Virus record (IMG/VR): IMGVR_UViG_3300042691_012110
Coordinates: 1-30,642 of that record
Source: a virus
Direction: 5' to 3' (one strand)
DNA: 30,642 nt
The notes beneath the pieces are model-generated. The model worked only from the letters and a program-made list of their open reading frames with translations. It did no database searches and had not been told where the DNA came from. Made by a program: the position numbers and the translations under genes. Below are positions 17,086 to 25,242 of this stretch, one piece after another (position 1 is the first letter of the stretch; each line of letters opens with the position of its first letter).

Positions 17086-17807
17086 AAAATAAAAAAATTA
17101 TTTTTGAAGCATCAAGCCAACATTCAGAAATTTTATTAAGTCCACCAACTCCTGCAACTAATGTTGTGCCTGAATGGTTTAAAAAACAAAAAAATTACTC
17201 AAATGATGAAAACAATATATTAAAAGCACATAAAAAAAGAAATAATTTTAGTACATATAAAATGTGTGTTCCAATAACAGACAGCATAACTAGTGGATAT
17301 ATGATGTTAAGCCCAGCAGATATACTTATAGAAAATGTTGGAAATGAAACACACTATGTTCCATATATTAACTGGAAAACAACTTTTGAAGTTGTTGATT
17401 TGCAGCCACCAGAGGCAGTTGCAAACTATCCAATACCAGTAGGATTTAGTTCGGAATCTTTTAGATGGATGAATGATTGGAAAGTAACAACTCCAAATGG
17501 ATATAGTTTATTTATTACACATCCATTACATAGACATGATTTGCCATTTTTTACATTAAGTGCAATAGTTGATGCAGACAAACACCCTAATAAATTGTTA
17601 TTGCCATTTTTTGTTAAAAAGGGTTTTGAAGGTATAATTCAAGAAGGAACTCCAATTGCACAAATTATGCCTTTTAAAAGAAATAATTGGAAATCAGAAA
17701 AAAAATCATTTAAAAATGAAACAACTATATTTTATGATAATTTTATTAAATTAAATTTTGCAAGAACTTATAAAAATAAAATTTGGACTAGAAAAAAGTA
17801 TACGTAA
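17082..17807 (+). CDS. DUF6065-like protein, copy A, 241 aa
   Basis: Function is unknown. I recognise the family (DUF6065 as I recall it) by PEWFK near the N-terminus, PIPVGF in the middle, and the signature GYSLFITHPLHRHDLPF around residues 141-156 (H147), followed by AIVDAD (D164, D166) and GFEGIIQEGTPIAQIMPFKR at about 180-199. The pattern ‘IxDxD … G …GTPIAQI’ resembles motifs III and IV of trimeric dUTPases and dCTP deaminases (D-x-x-Y/G … G-x-x-I-A-Q-L); that link is my inference. The C-terminal 35 residues are Lys-rich. It overlaps the helicase stop by four bases and abuts the primase. A second, divergent copy lies at 19424. Confidence 0.7.
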   Translation: MKNKKIIFEASSQHSEILLSPPTPATNVVPEWFKKQKNYSNDENNILKAHKKRNNFSTYKMCVPITDSITSGYMMLSPADILIENVGNETHYVPYINWKTTFEVVDLQPPEAVANYPIPVGFSSESFRWMNDWKVTTPNGYSLFITHPLHRHDLPFFTLSAIVDADKHPNKLLLPFFVKKGFEGIIQEGTPIAQIMPFKRNNWKSEKKSFKNETTIFYDNFIKLNFARTYKNKIWTRKKYT

Positions 17808-18731
17808 ATGATTAAAGATTCATATACAGCAGAACAAGTTAAACGTATCTTAACTGGCTCTGGTATTGATATTGAAGCAGAGTACGGAACTGATTATATT
17901 ATTTTTTGTCCGTATCACAATAATAATAGAACTCCTGCTGGAGAAGTGTCAAAAGATCACGGAATGTTTTTTTGTTTTGGATGTCAAACCACAAAAACTT
18001 TAATTGAATTTGTAATGTATACATCAAATAGAACATACTTTGAAGCAGTTAGATATATTAAAAGCAAAGAACAAGAAACAAGTATTGAAGAATCTATTAA
18101 CAAAACATTAATAAATAAACCAGAGTTTATTCAATATGACGAGTTATTAATTAAAAGATTAAATAATCAAGCATTAGAATCTCCTAGGGCAATTAGATAT
18201 TTTGAAGGAAGAAAAATCACTAAAGACTCAATAGATAAATTTAGTCTTGGATATTCTGAAAAGCAGGATTCTGTAACTATTCCAATTCATTCTCCAGACG
18301 GAATGTGCATAGGGTTTGTTGCTAGAACTGTTGAAGGCAAAGAATTTAAAAATACACCAGGCTTGCCAAAAGGAAAGATTCTTTTTAATTTACATAGAAT
18401 TAAGACGTCAAATATTGTTTATGTAGTAGAATCATCTTTTGATGCAATAAGATTGGATCAAGTAGGTTTCCCTGCCGTTGCTACGTTGGGGGCTAATGTT
18501 TCTGCAGCACAGATAAGACTATTAGAAAAATATTTTAATAGTATTGTTTTAATTGCAGATAACGATGATGCAGGAGTAATCATGAGAGACAAGTTGATTG
18601 AAAAACTTGGACCCATTGTTACTTCTGTTTATATAGATAAAAAATATAAAGATATAGGCGATATGGATGATGAGGCAATTAAAAAATTGGAGTTTCAGTT
18701 TGACAATTCTATCATCGGCATGTTAAAATAG
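17808..18731 (+). CDS. DnaG-like DNA primase, 307 aa
   Basis: It makes RNA primers for the lagging strand. The ATG directly follows the previous TAA. The N-terminal zinc-binding domain carries a CHC2 set: C34, H37 (CPYH), C56 and C59 (CFGC). A linker containing RAIRYFEGRKITKDSIDKFS, which matches DnaG core sequences, leads to the TOPRIM domain with E208 (VVESSFDAI), the ATLGANVS loop, and the acidic metal motif D251, D253, D254 (ADNDDAG). The length is about half that of bacterial DnaG. The C-terminal helicase-binding domain is absent, as in many phage primases. It sits between the two DUF6065 copies and beside the probable ssDNA-binding gene. Confidence 0.92.
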   Translation: MIKDSYTAEQVKRILTGSGIDIEAEYGTDYIIFCPYHNNNRTPAGEVSKDHGMFFCFGCQTTKTLIEFVMYTSNRTYFEAVRYIKSKEQETSIEESINKTLINKPEFIQYDELLIKRLNNQALESPRAIRYFEGRKITKDSIDKFSLGYSEKQDSVTIPIHSPDGMCIGFVARTVEGKEFKNTPGLPKGKILFNLHRIKTSNIVYVVESSFDAIRLDQVGFPAVATLGANVSAAQIRLLEKYFNSIVLIADNDDAGVIMRDKLIEKLGPIVTSVYIDKKYKDIGDMDDEAIKKLEFQFDNSIIGMLK

Positions 18732-18760
18732 ATAAAAGCATACAAGGAGAAAAAAATAAT

Positions 18761-19417
18761 ATGACTATAGTAAAGGGACTAAAAAACATTAATGCCCTAG
18801 TTGACAAACCAAAATATGATGAAAACTCTCCAAAGGTAAGATGGTTAAAACTTGCCGACGGACAATCAGCAAAAATCAGATTCATTGAAGAACTTGATGA
18901 AGATTCTGCAAACTATAATCCCGAAAGAGGGTTAGCACTTGTTGTAAAAGAACACGTAAATCCAAAAGACTATAAACGCAAGGCTGTAGACACAATGGAA
19001 ACAGAAGGTCGTGACTGGGCAGAAGAAATGCACCGTAAAGATCCAAAGGCTGGCTGGAGAGCACGTCTTCGTTTTTACTGCAATGTTCTAGTAGACGACG
19101 GCATTGAGGCACCATATACCGCTATTTGGTCAATGGGTGTTAGCAAGCAATCAGCATTTAATACAATTCGTGAGTATGCTCTTGAAACAGGCAGCATCTC
19201 AAATGTAAACTGGAAATTAAAGCGTAATGGTCAGGGTACTGAAACAAGTTATACATTAATTCCATCTGCACCAGATACAGAACCATATGATTGGTCAGCA
19301 GTTAAGCCTTATCCGCTTGAGTTAGCACTAAAGAAAATTCCTTATGCTGAACAAGAGGCATTTTATTTAGGGTTTGATACTCCATCTTTAACTTCATCAA
19401 GTAATGCAGATTGGTAA
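18761..19417 (+). CDS. Probable single-stranded DNA-binding protein, 218 aa
   Basis: AAGGAGA at 18744-18750 gives a good ribosome binding site in a 29-base gap, so this gene is probably translated independently and more strongly than its coupled neighbours, as expected for a stoichiometric DNA-coating protein. Early residues (KVRWLKLADGQSAKIRFIEE) look like an OB-type first strand. The middle has a basic aromatic segment (DPKAGWRARLRFYCNVLVDD) and the C-terminus is Ser-rich with terminal Asp-Trp. No zinc site like that of T4 gp32 is visible. Its position between primase and polymerase supports the call, but the family identity is not certain. An alternative is another replisome accessory protein. 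Confidence 0.55.
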   Translation: MTIVKGLKNINALVDKPKYDENSPKVRWLKLADGQSAKIRFIEELDEDSANYNPERGLALVVKEHVNPKDYKRKAVDTMETEGRDWAEEMHRKDPKAGWRARLRFYCNVLVDDGIEAPYTAIWSMGVSKQSAFNTIREYALETGSISNVNWKLKRNGQGTETSYTLIPSAPDTEPYDWSAVKPYPLELALKKIPYAEQEAFYLGFDTPSLTSSSNADW

Positions 19418-19423
19418 AAATAC

Positions 19424-20167
19424 TTGAAAAAAATTAGTTTTGTTCCAGTTAATGCAAGGGTAGAAAATAATATACCTATGCCAAAACCAGCAAAACTATA
19501 TATTCCAGAATGGTATAAGGAATCTCATTCGTTTTTTAATTTTGAAAATAATTCTTATGTAAATAAGTTATCTTTTTCAAATTATGGGGTTCCTTCTACT
19601 ACTATGAAAATGTGTATGCCATTTTTAGATACTTTTTCTTTTGGATACATACAAGAAACTTGGTCTGATATTTTTATAGAATATAAAAACAATAAGGTTA
19701 TTTATCATTATGCCTATAGTCCAGAACCAGAGTTTCCAATTATTCAGGAAAGACCATTAGAACTTTTAGGTAAAATACCAGTTCCAGTTGGTTTTAGAGG
19801 AGATATTTTTTTTAATTGGCCAAGGGTTTGGAATCCAATTTTACCAAAAGGTTATAGTTCAATAATTACTCATCCACTTAATAGAGACGACTTACCATTT
19901 AAGTGTTTATCTGGAATTATTGATTCTGATAGATATTTTTCTCCTGGAAAAGTAGGATTTTTTATAAAAGATGGATTTACTGGATTAATACCAAAAGGAA
20001 CTCCTATGTATCAAATAGTTCCCTTTAAAAAAGAATCATGGGAAACCAAAAAACTTAGTAATAAAAATAAAATTTTAAAATCTTTAGAAATTCAAAAAAA
20101 TAATATTTTTTCTACTTTTTATGGTGGATATAAAAAAAATTATTGGAATAAAAAAAGTTTTAAATGA
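19424..20167 (+). CDS. DUF6065-like protein, copy B, 247 aa
   Basis: This is a paralogue of the protein at 17082. It shares PEWYK, KMCMP, a GKIPVPVGF stretch, GYSSIITHPLNRDDLPF, then GIIDSD and GFTGLIPKGTPMYQIVPFK, with the same order and spacing. Both proteins also end in Lys-rich tails. Overall identity outside these blocks looks low, so the duplication is old or one copy was acquired separately. The start is a TTG with no good ribosome binding site, six bases after the previous stop. The N-terminal KKISF aligns with KKIIF of copy A, which supports the TTG over the internal ATG at about 19480. Function is unknown; a nucleotide-metabolism or nucleic-acid role is possible. It overlaps the polymerase gene by four bases. 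Confidence 0.7.
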   Translation: MKKISFVPVNARVENNIPMPKPAKLYIPEWYKESHSFFNFENNSYVNKLSFSNYGVPSTTMKMCMPFLDTFSFGYIQETWSDIFIEYKNNKVIYHYAYSPEPEFPIIQERPLELLGKIPVPVGFRGDIFFNWPRVWNPILPKGYSSIITHPLNRDDLPFKCLSGIIDSDRYFSPGKVGFFIKDGFTGLIPKGTPMYQIVPFKKESWETKKLSNKNKILKSLEIQKNNIFSTFYGGYKKNYWNKKSFK

Positions 20168-23100
20168 TGAATAGTAAATATGTAGGCTTACATGTACACA
20201 CTCATTATTCATTATTTGATGGTGTTGCTACTCCAGAAGAATATATAGACCGAGCAGTTGAACTTGGTATGCCAGCATTGGCTATCACAGATCACGGAAC
20301 CTTATCTGGGCATCGGGAACTGTACCGAATTGCAAAAGCAAAAGGCGTAAAGCCTATTCTTGGCTTAGAAGGATACATGTGTGCAGACATATCTGATAAA
20401 AGAGATAAGTCTGAAAGAGAAGGTCAACAAGATCTTGTCTACAACCACATTATTCTTCTAGCCAAGAACCAAAAAGGTTTAGAAAATCTTAATAAAATTA
20501 GTGAGATTGCATGGACAGATGGATTCTTTAAAAAACCAAGGTTTGACTTTGAGATACTGCAAAAATATAAAGAAGGTATTATTGTAACGTCTGCCTGTCC
20601 AAGTAGCGTTTTGGTTAAAGCATTAGAAGAACAAGAGTTTGCTCTTGCTAAAAAACACATAAAATGGTTTAAAGATAACTTTGGTAGCGATTACTATATT
20701 GAGGTAATGCCACACAACACTCCTGAAATAAATAAATATTTGCTTGAACTTGCAGACGAGTTTAACATAAAGGTTGTTGTAACTCCAGATTGTCATCATT
20801 CAGATACGTCTCAAAGAGAGATACAAGAATTTAAATTACTTTTAAATACACATGCAAAAATTGATAAAGAGGCATCATACGAAAAATCTAAAAAGAAAAA
20901 AGATATGATGGAAAGACTTGACTATCTTTACGGGGCTGATCGTAATATAACATTTAATAAATTTAATATTCATTTAATGTCTTATGAAGAAATTAAAGCA
21001 GATATGCAAAAGCAAGGTATTGATAGAGAAGATATATACTCAAACACATTACTATTAGCAGATACAGTAGAAGACTATAACATTCAGGATGGATTAAATC
21101 TTCTTCCCGTTCAATATAAAAATCCAGATCAAGAGTTAGCAAACTTAGCATTTGCAGGACTTGAAAAGTATAGACTTAATAGCAATTGGATTGGCAATGA
21201 TGTTTATGAACAAAGACTTGATGAAGAGTTAGAGATTATTCGCAATAAAAAGTTTGCACCTTATTTTTTGGTAGTTAGCAACATGATTAATTGGGCAAAG
21301 AAAGAAGGAATTCTTGTTGGTCCAGGTCGTGGATCATCTGCTGGTTCTTTAGTATGTTATTTACTTGGTATTACAACAATTGATCCAATAGAGCATGGCT
21401 TATTGTTTTTCCGTTTTATTAATCCAGATCGTAATGACTTTCCTGACATTGATACAGATATTCAAGATACACGTCGTGACGAAGTAAAAGATTATTTAGT
21501 TAGACAATATAGACACGTTGCCTCTATTGCAACCTTTTTAGAATTTAAAGATAAAGGTGTTGTAAGAGATGTTGCAAGAGTATTAGATATTCCATTAACA
21601 GATGTTAACAAGGTTTTAAAATTAGTTGATACTTGGGATGAGTTTTGTAGATCAAAAACCACAGAATGGTTTAGAGAGAAATATCCAGAGGTAGAAATTT
21701 ATGGGGAACAACTACGAGGTCGTATTAGAGGTACTGGCATTCATGCTGCTGGTGTGGTTACTAGTAAGGATCCAATCTTTAGGTTTGCACCGTTGGAAAC
21801 TCGCTCTTCTCCTGGATCCGATGATCGCATACCTGTGGTTGGTGTTGACATGGAAGAGGCTGAAAAGATTGGTCTTATCAAGATTGATGCGCTTGGTTTA
21901 AAAACATTAAGCGTAATTCAAGATGCAATTGCAATGATAAAAGAAAATCACTATAAAGAAATAGATTTATTATCTTTAGATTTATCAGATCCTAAAGTTT
22001 ATGAGATGCTTTCAGACGGGTATACAAAAGGCGTATTTCAATGTGAAGCAACACCATATACAAACCTATTAGTTAAGATGGGCGTAAAAAACTTTAATGA
22101 ACTTGCAGCATCAAATGCCCTTGTTCGTCCAGGAGCCATGAACACTATTGGTAAAGACTATATTGCTCGTAAACATGGTAAACAAAATGTTTCATATACC
22201 CATCAAATTATGAAAGAATTTACTGATGATACATATGGGTGTATTCTATATCAGGAACAGGTTATGCAGGCTTGCGTTTATCTTGGTGGGATGACAATGG
22301 CAGAGGCAGACAAAGTAAGAAAGATTATTGGTAAAAAGAAAGATGCAAAAGAGTTCAATATTTTTCAAGACAGGTTTGTTGCTGGGGCGAGCAAGTTCAT
22401 CTCTCCTAATCAAGCCCTTGATCTATGGCATGACTTTGAAGCGCATGCGGGTTATTCGTTCAACAAGTCTCATGCGGTTGCTTATTCTACGCTCTCGTAT
22501 TGGACGGCGTGGTTAAAATATTATTATCCGCTTGAGTTTATGTTTGCTCTTCTTAAAAATGAAAAAGATAAAGATGGTCGTACAGAATATTTGATTGAAG
22601 CAAAGCGTATGGGAATTTCAATTAAACTTCCTCATATTAATGATTCTGATTTAGATTTTAAAATTGAAGGTAAAGGAATTCGTTTTGGTCTCACTGGAAT
22701 TAAGTTTATTTCAGATAATATTGCACAAAAATATATTAATGCAAGACCATTTAACAATTATAAAGAGTTAGAGGAGTTTACATTTACAAAGGGTAATGGA
22801 GTAAATAGCAGAGCATTAAATGCTTTAAAGGTAATTGGTGCAGCGACCTTTCCAGATAATCCTAGAAATGATGCAGAAATTAAAGAAAATATTTATGAGT
22901 ATTTAAATCTTCCAGAGTTCAATATAACAATACCTTCACACTATTATGCATTTATTCAAGATGTTTGTGACTTTGAAGAAAAAGGTTCTTTTGTTTTATT
23001 GGGAATGGCTAAAGCAATTAAACGAGGAAAGGGATGGTCAAGAGTTGAAATTTTGGACAAGACTGGGTCTGTTGGTATATTTGATGATGAAAGTACCACT

Positions 23101-23460
23101 ATTGAGACTGGTCGTACTTATATTATTCTTGCTAATGATAACAGGATTGTGTCTGCAGTTCCTGTGGATGAAATAAAAGGATCTTCAAATGCATTGATTA
23201 AGTTTTTAAGTTATAAACAACTTCCTTATAAAGAAGATGAAATGTTTGTTGTATCTTTTAAATCAAGAATTACAAAAACTGGTAAAAAGATGGCTTCGCT
23301 TACACTAGCAGATACTTCACGAGATCTGCATTCAGTCACAGTATTTCCAACAGCATTTCCAAAAGCCTATATGCATGTTCAAGAAGGAAATGCTTATAAA
23401 TTTAGTTTTGGTAAAACCAAAGATGGAACAGTTATAATGGAGGATGTAAATGTCAGTTAG
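20164..23460 (+). CDS. dnaE: DnaE-type DNA polymerase III alpha subunit with intact PHP domain, 1098 aa
   Basis: This is a family C replicative polymerase. The N-terminal PHP domain keeps a complete metal set: H10, H12, D19, H44, E69, H95, C145, D209 and H211, matching in order the nine ligands of actinobacterial DnaE1, whose PHP domain proofreads 3'-5'. The palm carries GRGSSAGSLVCYLLG and the catalytic aspartates D430 and D432 (PDIDTD), with D575 in KIDALGLKTL. FNKSHAVAYSTLSYWTAW is the conserved fingers segment. A C-terminal OB-fold (MFVVSFKSRITKTGKKMASL) is followed by a short end lacking an obvious tau-binding region. There are two adjacent possible ATGs (20164, 20167). It is slightly shorter than bacterial DnaE (about 1160 aa). 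Confidence 0.95.
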   Translation: MMNSKYVGLHVHTHYSLFDGVATPEEYIDRAVELGMPALAITDHGTLSGHRELYRIAKAKGVKPILGLEGYMCADISDKRDKSEREGQQDLVYNHIILLAKNQKGLENLNKISEIAWTDGFFKKPRFDFEILQKYKEGIIVTSACPSSVLVKALEEQEFALAKKHIKWFKDNFGSDYYIEVMPHNTPEINKYLLELADEFNIKVVVTPDCHHSDTSQREIQEFKLLLNTHAKIDKEASYEKSKKKKDMMERLDYLYGADRNITFNKFNIHLMSYEEIKADMQKQGIDREDIYSNTLLLADTVEDYNIQDGLNLLPVQYKNPDQELANLAFAGLEKYRLNSNWIGNDVYEQRLDEELEIIRNKKFAPYFLVVSNMINWAKKEGILVGPGRGSSAGSLVCYLLGITTIDPIEHGLLFFRFINPDRNDFPDIDTDIQDTRRDEVKDYLVRQYRHVASIATFLEFKDKGVVRDVARVLDIPLTDVNKVLKLVDTWDEFCRSKTTEWFREKYPEVEIYGEQLRGRIRGTGIHAAGVVTSKDPIFRFAPLETRSSPGSDDRIPVVGVDMEEAEKIGLIKIDALGLKTLSVIQDAIAMIKENHYKEIDLLSLDLSDPKVYEMLSDGYTKGVFQCEATPYTNLLVKMGVKNFNELAASNALVRPGAMNTIGKDYIARKHGKQNVSYTHQIMKEFTDDTYGCILYQEQVMQACVYLGGMTMAEADKVRKIIGKKKDAKEFNIFQDRFVAGASKFISPNQALDLWHDFEAHAGYSFNKSHAVAYSTLSYWTAWLKYYYPLEFMFALLKNEKDKDGRTEYLIEAKRMGISIKLPHINDSDLDFKIEGKGIRFGLTGIKFISDNIAQKYINARPFNNYKELEEFTFTKGNGVNSRALNALKVIGAATFPDNPRNDAEIKENIYEYLNLPEFNITIPSHYYAFIQDVCDFEEKGSFVLLGMAKAIKRGKGWSRVEILDKTGSVGIFDDESTTIETGRTYIILANDNRIVSAVPVDEIKGSSNALIKFLSYKQLPYKEDEMFVVSFKSRITKTGKKMASLTLADTSRDLHSVTVFPTAFPKAYMHVQEGNAYKFSFGKTKDGTVIMEDVNVS

Positions 23461-24463
23461 CATAGAAGATGTATTATCACAGTTAGACCCAAGAATACGT
23501 AAACGTTTAGGAACAGGCGAAGGAGTTACCTTTGAATATCAGCCAACCCCAAGTTTTGGATTAAACCGTGCATTAGGTGGAGGCTTGCCATATGGTAGAC
23601 AGGTATTAATTTGGGGAAGTAAGTCTTCAGCAAAATCATCTATGTGTTTACAGATGATTGCTTTAGCACAAAAAGAAGGTAAGGTTTGTGCATGGATTGA
23701 TTCTGAAATGTCTTATTCTGAAGACTGGGCACGAAAGTTGGGAGTAGATCCAACTAAACTAATATACTCACAGGCAAGAACCATTAGCGATATGGTAGAT
23801 GTTGGCGTTGGATTAATGAACGCTGGAGTTGATTTAATTGTTGTTGACTCAATTACTTCTTTACTTCCTGCTATTTATTTTGAAAAAGATTCAGATGAAA
23901 TGAAGGCTCTTGAAAATACTAAACAAATTGGTGCAGAATCTAGAGACTTTAGCAATGCTTGGAAAATGCTTAATTATGCAAACAACAAAGTAAAACCAAC
24001 ATTACTAGTTTTAATATCTCAATCTAGAAATAATATTAACGCTATGTATACTAGCCAACAGCCATCTGGTGGTCAGGCTACAAAATTTTATTCATCTTGC
24101 GTTATAAAATTATTTTCTTCTGAGTCAGACAATCAAGCAATTAAAGGAAAAATTAAAATAGGAGATAAATTAATTGAAGAAAAAACTGGTAGAAAAATTC
24201 GTTGGGAACTACAGTTTTCTAAAACTTCTCCAGGTTTCCAATCTGGTGAGTATGATTTTTATTTTAGAGGTGACGATCTTGGTGTTGATGCAATAGGAGA
24301 TTTAGTTGATACTGCTGAAACGATGGGCTTAGTTAATAGAACTGGTGCATGGTATCAATTAGATGATGGGACTAAGGTCCAAGGTCGTGATGGATTTATT
24401 AATCGTGTCAAAGAAGATTTAGATTTACAGGAACAACTTAAGGCAAAAATAATTAATGCTTGA
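23450..24463 (+). CDS. RecA/UvsX-like recombinase, 337 aa
   Basis: It is a strand-exchange ATPase for phage recombination and recombination-dependent replication. GGAGG at 23439-23443 precedes the ATG, which lies inside the end of the polymerase gene. The N-terminus has the RecA-type FGLNRALGGGLPYGRQVLIW. The Walker A at 56-63 reads GSKSSAKS, where the usual Gly before K62 is Ala61. Walker B is IVVDSITSL with D133. The SQSRNNINAMYTSQQPSGG stretch matches the L1/L2 region of RecA (‘N..R.kig.m…….GG.A.kfy.s’). The C-terminus has a small helical domain. T4 UvsX also departs from the canonical glycine at this position, so the change need not abolish activity. It overlaps the next gene by eight bases. 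Confidence 0.85.
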   Translation: MSVSIEDVLSQLDPRIRKRLGTGEGVTFEYQPTPSFGLNRALGGGLPYGRQVLIWGSKSSAKSSMCLQMIALAQKEGKVCAWIDSEMSYSEDWARKLGVDPTKLIYSQARTISDMVDVGVGLMNAGVDLIVVDSITSLLPAIYFEKDSDEMKALENTKQIGAESRDFSNAWKMLNYANNKVKPTLLVLISQSRNNINAMYTSQQPSGGQATKFYSSCVIKLFSSESDNQAIKGKIKIGDKLIEEKTGRKIRWELQFSKTSPGFQSGEYDFYFRGDDLGVDAIGDLVDTAETMGLVNRTGAWYQLDDGTKVQGRDGFINRVKEDLDLQEQLKAKIINA

Positions 24464-24641
24464 ACCTAAATTTTCAACATACCCTGGTAAGTGGCCTTGT
24501 AAAACTTGTCAAGAAATTGTAACAACTTTAAGATATTGGAAAGAAACTGGAGATGCAACTTGGATGTGTTCTAAAAAACATATATCAAAAGTTGGATTAG
24601 TGCCACCCAAAAGAAAGAAAAAGGACTTTATAAATGAGTGA
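24456..24641 (+). CDS. Small zinc-binding protein, 61 aa
   Basis: The ATG lies eight bases before the end of the recombinase gene. The protein carries CKTC near residues 15-18 and, after a WKETGDATW stretch, a Cys-Ser-Lys-Lys-His segment (C38, H42), so a CCCH-type or incomplete zinc knuckle is likely. The C-terminus is strongly basic (PPKRKKKDF). A small basic zinc protein between a recombinase and a nuclease may bind DNA or one of these partners. No specific family is recognised. It overlaps the next gene by eight bases, so the three genes are probably translated together. Confidence 0.55.
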   Translation: MLEPKFSTYPGKWPCKTCQEIVTTLRYWKETGDATWMCSKKHISKVGLVPPKRKKKDFINE

Positions 24642-24933
24642 AAAAAATGAGTCTAAAAGAATTGGTGCAAAGCAACACAAGAACTCTGGACGTAATACTA
24701 AAAAAGGTGATGCTACTTGGAGAAATTTTGTTGTTGATTTTAAAGAAGCCGAAAAATCATTTACTTTAAATAAGGATGTTTGGGCTAAGGTGGTTACTGA
24801 CTCAATCCAGGCGGGTAGAGATAAATCTCCAGCAATTATTGTCATACTTGGAAAAGGTAATACAAAGGTAAGACTTGCTATAATTGAAATGAATATGCTA
24901 GAACAATTAACAGAGGAGAAAATAAATGACTAA
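24634..24933 (+). CDS. Hjc-like PD-(D/E)XK nuclease, probable Holliday junction resolvase, 99 aa
   Basis: It probably cleaves branched DNA. The pattern fits small archaeal-Hjc-like nucleases found in many phages: an N-terminal acidic residue and Lys (E6, K8), a Gly/Ser loop (HKNSGR, 15-20), KKGDAT with D26, then VVDFKEA with D35 and K37 as the (D/E)xK pair, followed by SFTLNKDVWAKVV, which resembles the conserved ‘ksfslske’ segment. A final strand (SPAIIVILG) completes the compact core. The metal-binding site is D26, D35 and K37. The first acidic residue of the (D/E)xK pair is Asp rather than Glu. It overlaps both neighbouring genes. The fold call is fair; the exact substrate is inference. 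Confidence 0.6.
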   Translation: MSEKNESKRIGAKQHKNSGRNTKKGDATWRNFVVDFKEAEKSFTLNKDVWAKVVTDSIQAGRDKSPAIIVILGKGNTKVRLAIIEMNMLEQLTEEKIND

Positions 24934-25240
24934 TGAGGTACCGCAAAAAACAACTTTGGACATGGTAAATGGTTTGACAGAAATCGCAGATTATATGCAA
25001 GATGAAGAACTTACTACAGCCCTAACCATGATTGCAAAAATTATTATTAAACCAGATATTCCTCTTCAAGTTGCTAGCATGGAGATTGTAAGGCTTCAGG
25101 CCATTGCTGCAAAAATGTCATTTAAAGCAACTTGGATGGCCAATGTTGATAAGTCAGATAGGGCAAAGAAAAACATATATTTCACGGCAGCCCAAGCAAT
25201 TAACGATTTGGTATCAGCGCTTAAATACATAATGCGCTAA
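24926..25240 (+). CDS. Hypothetical helical protein, 104 aa
   Basis: The ATG is preceded by GAGGAG (24913-24918) and overlaps the nuclease stop by eight bases. I do not recognise the family. The sequence is mainly alpha-helical, with regular hydrophobic residues (LTEIADYMQDEELTTALTMI; MEIVRLQAIAAKMSFKATWM) and a Lys-rich loop (DKSDRAKKN). No Cys, membrane segment or signal peptide is apparent. It ends the first recombination sub-block; a 32-base gap with a probable promoter follows. Because its neighbours are DNA-processing enzymes, it may be an adaptor or structural partner, but this is not shown by the sequence. Confidence 0.5.
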   Translation: MTNEVPQKTTLDMVNGLTEIADYMQDEELTTALTMIAKIIIKPDIPLQVASMEIVRLQAIAAKMSFKATWMANVDKSDRAKKNIYFTAAQAINDLVSALKYIMR

Positions 25241-25242
25241 CC

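Noticed and set aside
21701-23176. Three + strand open frames of 62-76 aa (21701, 22328, 22946) inside the polymerase gene, some hydrophobic and holin-like.
   Set aside because: They lie wholly within dnaE in another frame, lack good ribosome binding sites, and their Leu/Val-rich look follows from reading the DnaE codons one base off.
24974-24996. TTGACA at 24974-24979 as a -35 box.
   Set aside because: No -10-like hexamer lies 15-19 bases downstream; the nearest TATATG is too close.
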